In this document: piece by piece, positions 15,701-20,715 of the stretch | How positions within the stretch are numbered: position 1 is the first letter of the stretch | How the letters are laid out: each line of letters opens with the position of its first letter | DNA from: an uncultured Chloroflexota bacterium | GTDB taxonomy: Bacteria; Chloroflexota; Dehalococcoidia; CAUJGQ01 | Reading direction: 5' to 3' | DNA: 20,715 nucleotides | Assembly (NCBI GenBank): GCA_937879875.1 | Contig: CALFMN010000222.1 | Coordinates: 1 to 20,715 of the forward strand | Made by a program: the position numbers and the translations under genes | Notes under the pieces: model-generated | What the model was told of the DNA's origin: nothing | Database searches by the model: none | What the model saw: only the letters and a program-made list of their open reading frames with translations

Positions 15701-15938
15701 GGGCACGGCGAAGGGGTTCTTGTTCATCACCTTGGAGGACGAGTGGGGCTTGGCCAACGTAGCCGTACGGCCCGACGTGTACGAGCGCTTCCGATCCCTC
15801 TGGCGGCTGGAGCCGCTGGTGGTGGTCCGCGGCGTGGTGCAGAAGCGGGACGGTGTGGTCAACCTCATGGCGCAGCAGGTCGAGGCGCTTGCGGGCGCTG
15901 ACCTGCCCTCTGTTCCGGACGCGCACAGCTTCCACTAA
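12705..15938 (+). CDS. dnaE2: Error-prone DNA polymerase III alpha subunit DnaE2
   Basis: At 1077 aa this is the normal length of DnaE2 and shorter than replicative DnaE. It opens with a PHP domain (ELHLHTAYSLLDGAS, His7 and His9; ITDHD at 38-42). The C-family palm carries the catalytic acidic cluster PDIDLDFSREH (Asp387, 389, 391) and a third motif LIKIDLLSLGML (Asp543). HVGGMVIA precedes that third motif, while the QFGFCKSHAAAFAWITY segment, tandem HhH region and a C-terminal OB fold (about 985-1065, RLAGLVVCRQKPGTAKGFLF) follow in order. It copies damaged DNA in a complex with ImuB and the beta clamp and generates damage-induced mutations. It begins 3 bases after the 88-aa gene without its own strong ribosome site, so it depends on translational coupling. 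Its TAA stop lies inside the left arm of the downstream inverted-repeat element. All key residues seen appear intact. Confidence 0.97.
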   Translation: MRYAELHLHTAYSLLDGASQPEELAARAAALGIPALAITDHDRLSGLLPFATACRNAGIKPIIGAELTLAGADPATPYHVTLLARDQRGYANLCRLLTAAHLGQEKGQPAVDFATLAQHHEGLIALSGCRMGEISRHLVAGRRQEALAAAQRYAGAFGMDGFYLELQHTRCRGDAALIRGQVALAEHLGLRTVATGNVHYHVPERQRLQDVLVCIRHRTTLDASHHLRRPNADAYLKSPAEMALRFAAYPIALTNTLRIADACTATLDFSAYRFPDYRVPDGRSADAYLEQLCRDGAVRKYGHCSGEVEEKLRYELDLIRTHALAGYFLIVWDLVAFARRKQIPAQGRGSAANSIVAYVLDLTRVDPIRHRLFVGRFLNEELETIPDIDLDFSREHREQVIQYLYDTYGRDHAALVCTFVTFQARNAVREVGKVLDLPPDDLDRIARHLHHFETPEADFAAQIAATVPGMAEKMASPLWQEFAALCTTIADFPRHLSQHVGGMVIASCPLAELVPLEPARMPGRIVTQWDKDGVADAGLIKIDLLSLGMLALIDEAAGLVAESRGWRLDLEHVPLDDEAVYAQLCQADTVGVFQVESRAQQQSLPQSQPRTFLDIVAQVAIIRPGPLQGNMVHPYLRRRRGEEEVSYLHPLLEPVLEETLGVVLYQEQCIRIAIEVAGFSAGEADQLRRAMSRKRSVEAMAQLAQRFTDGAAGRGVDGAIAQQIWAMLQGFAQFGFCKSHAAAFAWITYQSAWLRRYYPAAFYCALINNQPMGFYSPEVVLNDAKRHGVEVLPVDVQASRDRCTLEDDAVRLGYRYVAGLGEVQRERLDAARLAGRYASLGEFCRRSGLAREAVENLIAIGAGDSFGLHRRELLWQLGLIYRPEVHHAATRRRRPTEAEVIAKRLVPVTQRAPQPLPFRPVQEALPLPIAQDMVALTPMTPRAEAEADYAISGLSPRYHWLQFFRPQLAEDVVSSRQLERLPDGTTVRLAGLVVCRQKPGTAKGFLFITLEDEWGLANVAVRPDVYERFRSLWRLEPLVVVRGVVQKRDGVVNLMAQQVEALAGADLPSVPDAHSFH

Positions 15939-16061
15939 GCAGGTAGCCCAGGTTAAGGTGCACCTTTTCTGATGTCCGGTCAGCGACCCACATCCACGCC
16001 TGTGAGCCTTATGGACCACGGCCTCGAAAAGTGCACTTCAACTGAGGCCACCTGCTTAGTG
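15933..16061. mobile_element. About 129-bp inverted-repeat element between convergent dnaE2 and RHS genes
   Basis: Arms at 15933-15969 and 16026-16061 are inverted copies. The outer 12 bases (CACTAAGCAGGT and its complement) are perfect, and the inner part matches at roughly two thirds of positions. Each arm contains its own palindrome: AAGGTGCACCTT on the left, AAGTGCACTT on the right. The 56-base core has no gene. The element carries the dnaE2 stop codon on one side and the last ~27 codons of the RHS gene on the other. Two readings are possible: a miniature transposon that landed at the RHS 3' end, or a long bidirectional terminator hairpin. A T-run (TTTT) follows the inner palindrome of the left arm. 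It is unrelated in sequence to the element at 10909-11030. Confidence 0.5.
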
Positions 16062-19000
16062 AACACCTCGTTGTATCGGGTCGAACCTTTCCCAGGAAGC
16101 GTGAGGTAGGTAGCGGTCAGCCGCTGACCAGCACCACAGCTAAATCCGACTCCAGATGTGGGGGCGGCGGCGTACGTCATTCCGATCTCGCGCGCAGCCA
16201 CCTCGTTCTGGCTCCCGACCCGTCCCTGCTCCTCCCCGCCCTTGCCAATGGTGCCGTCACCGGATGAAGCGGCGGCGGCGGGCGGCGGTGCGGCCGGGGC
16301 GGCCTGCACCCAGCCCAGCCCCTCCAGCGTGGTCAGCGTCGCCGCCGTGTCGCTGGCGAGGCGCCCCATGAGCGACTCGAACAACGCGATGCTCAGGGTG
16401 TCGCCGCCCATGTCGAAGTTGGTGCCGCCCAGCTCCACCAGCAGCAGCCCGCTGGGGTCGGTGGCGCTTCCCGGGTCGTCGCCCGCGTAGCTGTAGGGAT
16501 GATTGGACGCCGGGTCGTAGATGCAGTGCGGGCTGGGGTCGCGGCTCAGGAAGCGGCCGGTGGTGGCGTCGTAGAAGCGGGCGCGGAGGTAGGTGAGGCC
16601 GGTGGGGTCGGCCTGCTCGCCGGCGAACTGGCGCTCGTCGTACAGGCTGCCTTGCTGGTTCACGACATTGCCGTAGACGTCGTACTGGTAGCTCACGGCG
16701 TTGTTCCCGGCGCTGTCCACCTCGGCCAGCACCGAGCCGAGCCCATCGCTGAGGTAATAGTACACGGTGCCATCGCTATGGATGTGCGCGTAGAGCCCCG
16801 TGGCGCCGTAGAGGTACTGGTCGCCGCTGTCGTCCAGCACCTGGCCGTTCCCCGCCGCGTCCCAGGTGTAGGTGCTGGTGCTGTTGTCGTTGCTGTCGTG
16901 GCGGCTCAGCCTGAGGCCGTCGCCGTTGAAGACGTTGGTGGTCGTGTCGCCGCTCTGCGTGGCTGAGGTGAGCTGGTTCGAGGCGTTCCAGCCGAAGCTG
17001 GCACCGGCGCCTTTGTTCGTCTGGTTGCCGGCCGCGTCGTAGGCATAGCTCGTGGCGCCCTGCCCCGGCGGCGTGACGCTGGTGAGCTGGTCGGCGTTGT
17101 CGTAGCCGTAGCTCGTGGTGCCCGCACTCGTCGTCATGCCGGTGCGGTTGCCCACGGCGTCGTAGGCGTAGCCGGTCGTCTGGCTGCCGCCGCAGCTTGC
17201 CGCGGTGCGCACGCTGGTCAGCCGGTTGAGATTGTCCAGGCAGTAGTATTCCGTGCCCGCTGAGCCGCTGGGCAGGTAGCTGCCGGCCAGCGTCTTGCTC
17301 GTCCGGTTGCCGTCCGGGTCCAGCGTGTAGCTGGCCTGGGCGATCGTGCTGCCGCTCTTGCTCCAGGTCGTGCTGGTCAGGCGGTTGGCCGTGTCGTAGA
17401 GCAGCGCGTCGCTGACGCCCGTGCTTGTGGGGAAGCTGATGCTCTGGAAGCGGTTGGCAGTGTCGTAGTAGTAGAGGATCTGGTTCTGCTGCCAGTCGGT
17501 GACGGAACTCAGGCGGTTGGCGGCGTCGTAGGCGTAGGTCAGCGGCCGGGCGCCGTTGGGATAGATGATCTGGGTGCGGCGGCCCGCCGCGTCGTAGCTG
17601 TATTGGACGACGTTGCCGTTGCCGTCCGTCACCTGCGTGGGTCGATTCAGGGCGTCGTAGAGATAGCTCGTGGTGCCGCTGGCGTCGCTCATGGACAGGC
17701 GGTTGCCGGCAGCGTCGTAGCTGTAGCTCAGGGCGTGGTCGCCGGTGCTGAAGCTGGCCTGCGTGACGGCGTTGCGCAGGTCGTAGCTGAAGGTCGTGGT
17801 GATATTGCGCGCGTCGTTGTGCGTGGCGACGCGGCCGATGGCGTCGTAGCTGTAGCTGTGCTGCACGACGCCGTTGGGGTCGGTGACGCTCAGCGGCTGG
17901 CCGGCGTCGTTGTACGTGTAGCTCGTGGGGTGGCCGTTCTGGCGGGCATCCTGCACCGTGAGCCGGTTGCCCGCGGCGTCGTAACTGTAGGTCGTCTGGT
18001 GGCTGAGCGCGTCGGTGACGGTCGTGAGCAGGCCGCGCGGGTCGTAGGCGTAGCTGGTGGTGTTGCCGTTGGGATCTTTGACCGACGTCTTCTGGCCGGC
18101 CTTGTTCAGCGTCGTCGTGGTCACGGCGTTGACGCCGCCGGGGTCGGCCGTGGCCGTGTCCACCTCGCCGGCGTTGATCGTGTACGTAGACGCGGCACTG
18201 TGGCCCAGCGGGTCGCTGACGGAGGTCACGCGCCCGGCGGCGTCGTAGGTCGTGGTCGTGGTGTGGCCCAGCGCGTCGGTGACGGTCGTGCGGTCGTGGT
18301 AGGCGTTGGTGTAGCCGTAGCTGCTGCTGTGGCCGAGCGGGTCGGTCACACTGGTGACCTGGCCGGTGGTGGGATCGACCGTGAAGGTGGTGGTGAAGCC
18401 GCCGGCGTTCTGCGTGGTATGCAGGTTGCCCTTGCCGTCGTAGCTGTTGGTCGTGACGTGGTGCAGGGGGTCGGCGACGGTGAGCGGATCGTTCCTGCTG
18501 TCGTAGGTCGCGGTCGTGGTGTAGCCGAGGGCATCGGTCGCCGTGAGCGTGTTACCGCCGGTGTCGTAGCTGAAGGCGCCCGTCACCGTCTCGCCGTTGA
18601 ACGTGTTGAGGTTGTTCACCGCGTCCACGACGTTGTTGTCGCTGTCGTAGTCCCAGTGGGACACGCTGCCCGTGGGGCTGACCAGGTCCGTGGTCAGCAG
18701 TTTCGCGTTGAAGTAGTAGCTCCAGGTCTTGCCGCGCTGGTCCACCACCTGGGTCACACCCGCACCCGGCGTCTGGTAGTGATAGGTCAGCATGCCGCGC
18801 GTGCTGCCGTTGCCGGCGTCCTGCTGCGTGGCCACCCGGCCCTTGCTGTCGTAGCTGTTCGTCAGGATCGTCGTGCCCTGCGGGTCGGTGGCGTTCGCGA
18901 GCCAGTGATAGCCGCTGCTGTCGTAGCTGTAGGTAATCGTGCCGCCCAGCATGGTGCCCACGCCGGTCAGGTCGTTGCCGCTGTAGCCGTAGTAGACGAT

Positions 19001-20715
19001 GCGCCCGGCGTTGTCGTTGACGCTGACGATCTGGCCGCCACGGTAGGCGATGCTCAGGTAGCGGCCGCTGACATTGTCCTTCACCTGCGTGACGTTGCCG
19101 CTCGTGTCGTAGCTCAGGCTGATCGTGTTGCCGTTGCGGTCGGCGATGGTGGTCACGGCGTAGCGCTGGGCGCCGTTCGCGATGATCACCGTGAACTGGT
19201 ACTGCCGCTGGTCGGCCGTCGTGAGCGTGTAGGCGCTGGGGCCGCTCTGGACGAAGCTGGCGTTCACGCCCGGCGAGGCGCTCCAGCTCGTGCCGCCGTT
19301 GCCGTGGAAGGTGTAGACGCCGCTGCCGGGGGCGAGCACCACGGCGTCGGCGCTGGCGCCGACGAACTGCAGCCCGGCCTGCCAGTTGTGCGACCAGCGG
19401 ATGCCCATCGACGGGAACTGGCCGGGCAGGATCAGGCTGCGGCTGCTGTAGGCGCGGGTGAAGCTCAGGGTGCCGGCCACGCCGGGGACGCTGATATCCG
19501 TGGCGGAGAGGTTCTGGGCGCCGCTGACGCTGTCCACGCCGGCGCCGGTGGCAGCGGAGAGCGCCTTGGGGAAGCGCGGCTCGCTGGCGACGCCGACGCC
19601 GGGCACGCCGCGGGCGCTGGGGCCGTCGAGGCGGTCCACGTAGGCGACGCTGGGCCAGGTGTAGCCGCTGTCCGCGTTGCCGCCGCTCAGGACAATGCCG
19701 ATGGAGCCGGGCGAGCCCAGCGTGCTGGGCACCTGCACCTCGGCTTCCACCCAGACGAACGAGGGCGTGGGCCCGGGACGGGCGTCGTAGAAGAGGTTGG
19801 TATCGTGGCCGCTCTGGTAGCTGCGCCAGTACACCTGCACGAGCGAGCCGTTGTTGACGCCGTGCTGCCAGTTGTCCACCAGCCAGTAGCCGATGCGGAA
19901 GCTCGAGCAGCTGCCGCCGCCGGCGCAGGTGCCGGTGAAGTCGAGCGTGAGCGGCGTGGACCAGTACTGGTAGTTGGGCGGCGGGCCGGAGGGACCGACC
20001 GACCAGCCGACGGGCGTGCCGCCGTTGCTTTGCGCGCTGCCGCCGAAGTCGGGGTTGACAACCCACGACACGCCGGCGCCGCTGGCCGTGGCGAGCGGCG
20101 GCGCGGCGGTGCTGAAGCTCCACCACGTGTTGGCGTAGCCGGAGCAGCTGCCGCTGCCGTTGCAGGCCTGCACGTTCCACGAGTAGCTCTGGCCGCCCAG
20201 CAGCCCTTCGCTGGCCGGCACGCTGAGGCTGAGGCTGGTGGTGGGCGCGAGCTGGCCCAAAAGGTGGCCGGCGGGTTCGCCGTAGGGGTCGTAGAGGTCG
20301 ACGTAGTACTGCGTCACGCCGGGAATCGCGCCGGACGGCGCCGTCCAAGTCAGCGTCAGCGTCGGGCTCTGGCCGGTGGCGCCGTTGGCCGGGCTGCTCT
20401 GCAAGGGCGTGCCCGGTGCAGTCGAGGTCGTGTAAGTCCACCAGTTGCCGAAGTCGGAGCACAGCGCCCCGTTGCAGGCGTTGACCGCCCAATCGTAGCT
20501 GTGGCCGGCGGCCAGCCCCTCGCTCGGCGGCGCCGTGGCGAAGAGATCGGTGGTGGGCGCCAGGCTATTGAGGAAATTGCCGCTGACGTCGTCGATCAGG
20601 GCGACGACGTAGACCGTGCTGCCCGCCACGGCGCCCGATGGCTGGTACCAGTTGAAGGTCGGCGTGGTGCCGCCCGCGGCGGCGAACTGCTGCACGAAGC
20701 CGGGGGCGCCGGCGG
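15980..20715 (-). CDS. Large RHS/YD-repeat protein, N-terminus beyond the right edge
   Basis: The frame is open from the right edge; 1577 residues are visible. Two fibronectin III-like modules come first (about 1-190, each ending ACNG...W-[ST]F/Y-[ST]T). A lectin or carbohydrate-binding-like domain follows (about 200-350, VNPDFGGSAQSNGGTPVGW). A DUF6531-type entry segment reads TDISVPGVAGTLSFTRAYSS. About 25 YD repeats follow (YDAAGNR, YDALNRP, YDTANRL types; about 530-1340). The RHS core ends at ARFYDATTGRFLSRDP (1378-1393) and DPSGL (1419-1423). RHS proteins form a beta-cocoon shell that encloses a C-terminal toxin or effector. The 154-residue tail after DPSGL is unlike the rest, and its last part comes from the inverted-repeat element, so the tail may be truncated. 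No immunity gene is visible downstream, where dnaE2 converges. The true start is outside the window; an in-frame GTG at 20695 is not a credible start. Confidence 0.93.
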   Translation of the reverse strand, partial: AGAPGFVQQFAAAGGTTPTFNWYQPSGAVAGSTVYVVALIDDVSGNFLNSLAPTTDLFATAPPSEGLAAGHSYDWAVNACNGALCSDFGNWWTYTTSTAPGTPLQSSPANGATGQSPTLTLTWTAPSGAIPGVTQYYVDLYDPYGEPAGHLLGQLAPTTSLSLSVPASEGLLGGQSYSWNVQACNGSGSCSGYANTWWSFSTAAPPLATASGAGVSWVVNPDFGGSAQSNGGTPVGWSVGPSGPPPNYQYWSTPLTLDFTGTCAGGGSCSSFRIGYWLVDNWQHGVNNGSLVQVYWRSYQSGHDTNLFYDARPGPTPSFVWVEAEVQVPSTLGSPGSIGIVLSGGNADSGYTWPSVAYVDRLDGPSARGVPGVGVASEPRFPKALSAATGAGVDSVSGAQNLSATDISVPGVAGTLSFTRAYSSRSLILPGQFPSMGIRWSHNWQAGLQFVGASADAVVLAPGSGVYTFHGNGGTSWSASPGVNASFVQSGPSAYTLTTADQRQYQFTVIIANGAQRYAVTTIADRNGNTISLSYDTSGNVTQVKDNVSGRYLSIAYRGGQIVSVNDNAGRIVYYGYSGNDLTGVGTMLGGTITYSYDSSGYHWLANATDPQGTTILTNSYDSKGRVATQQDAGNGSTRGMLTYHYQTPGAGVTQVVDQRGKTWSYYFNAKLLTTDLVSPTGSVSHWDYDSDNNVVDAVNNLNTFNGETVTGAFSYDTGGNTLTATDALGYTTTATYDSRNDPLTVADPLHHVTTNSYDGKGNLHTTQNAGGFTTTFTVDPTTGQVTSVTDPLGHSSSYGYTNAYHDRTTVTDALGHTTTTTYDAAGRVTSVSDPLGHSAASTYTINAGEVDTATADPGGVNAVTTTTLNKAGQKTSVKDPNGNTTSYAYDPRGLLTTVTDALSHQTTYSYDAAGNRLTVQDARQNGHPTSYTYNDAGQPLSVTDPNGVVQHSYSYDAIGRVATHNDARNITTTFSYDLRNAVTQASFSTGDHALSYSYDAAGNRLSMSDASGTTSYLYDALNRPTQVTDGNGNVVQYSYDAAGRRTQIIYPNGARPLTYAYDAANRLSSVTDWQQNQILYYYDTANRFQSISFPTSTGVSDALLYDTANRLTSTTWSKSGSTIAQASYTLDPDGNRTSKTLAGSYLPSGSAGTEYYCLDNLNRLTSVRTAASCGGSQTTGYAYDAVGNRTGMTTSAGTTSYGYDNADQLTSVTPPGQGATSYAYDAAGNQTNKGAGASFGWNASNQLTSATQSGDTTTNVFNGDGLRLSRHDSNDNSTSTYTWDAAGNGQVLDDSGDQYLYGATGLYAHIHSDGTVYYYLSDGLGSVLAEVDSAGNNAVSYQYDVYGNVVNQQGSLYDERQFAGEQADPTGLTYLRARFYDATTGRFLSRDPSPHCIYDPASNHPYSYAGDDPGSATDPSGLLLVELGGTNFDMGGDTLSIALFESLMGRLASDTAATLTTLEGLGWVQAAPAAPPPAAAASSGDGTIGKGGEEQGRVGSQNEVAAREIGMTYAAAPTSGVGFSCGAGQRLTATYLTLPGKGSTRYNEVFTKQVASVEVHFSRPWSIRLTGVDVGR

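Noticed and set aside
16560..19140. Regularly spaced similar short segments (GTCGTAGC-type) that could be taken for a CRISPR or tandem repeat array
   Set aside because: The periodicity is that of the YD repeats in the RHS protein. The units vary in length and the frame is open throughout.
18552..20492. Long open frame of 646 codons overlapping the RHS gene on the same strand in another frame
   Set aside because: It is extremely rich in Arg, Gln and Pro without any domain. It is the out-of-frame shadow of the RHS reading frame.

Overview
The window is very GC-rich, gene-dense bacterial chromosome with many GTG starts. The combination of a Hanks-type kinase, family-5 peptide ABC transporter, S41/PDZ protein, a GAAC-N4-GTTC SOS box and an imuB/small-ORF/dnaE2 operon fits Chloroflexota best. 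An actinobacterium is the main alternative. This placement is inference: no rRNA or marker gene is present.

Left part, minus strand (1-8081). The window opens inside a secreted Pro/Thr-rich protein. Next comes a LuxR-type regulator with a weakened receiver domain. An 850-base gap follows that carries, on the plus strand, what looks like the decayed 3' end of a phage terminase gene. A transmembrane Ser/Thr kinase with a lectin-like outer domain comes next, followed by a three-gene ABC importer operon (lipoprotein binding protein, then two permeases, without ATPases).

Middle (8082-11048). A divergent intergenic region holds a perfect 10-bp inverted repeat. It leads rightward into an S41/PDZ-type secreted protein gene that is broken by two one-base frameshifts and lacks the family's catalytic Ser and Lys. 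Beyond it is a scrap zone: a 45-codon ORF, a 38-codon ORF, an istB transposase-helper remnant with an internal stop, and a 122-bp element bounded by perfect 17-bp inverted repeats.

Right part (11049-15938, plus strand). This is a clean SOS mutagenesis operon. Its promoter has a LexA-type box lodged between the -35 and -10 hexamers. The genes are imuB (catalytically dead Y-family protein with a beta-clamp motif), an 88-aa protein and dnaE2 (error-prone PolIII alpha), joined by a 4-bp overlap and a 3-bp gap. No imuA is present.

Far right (15980-20715, minus strand). A very long RHS/YD-repeat protein converges on dnaE2, with its N-terminus beyond the window. Its 3' end runs into a second, unrelated ~129-bp inverted-repeat element, which supplies its last ~27 codons. 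The mutagenesis operon is therefore bracketed by two small inverted-repeat elements and mobile-element debris.
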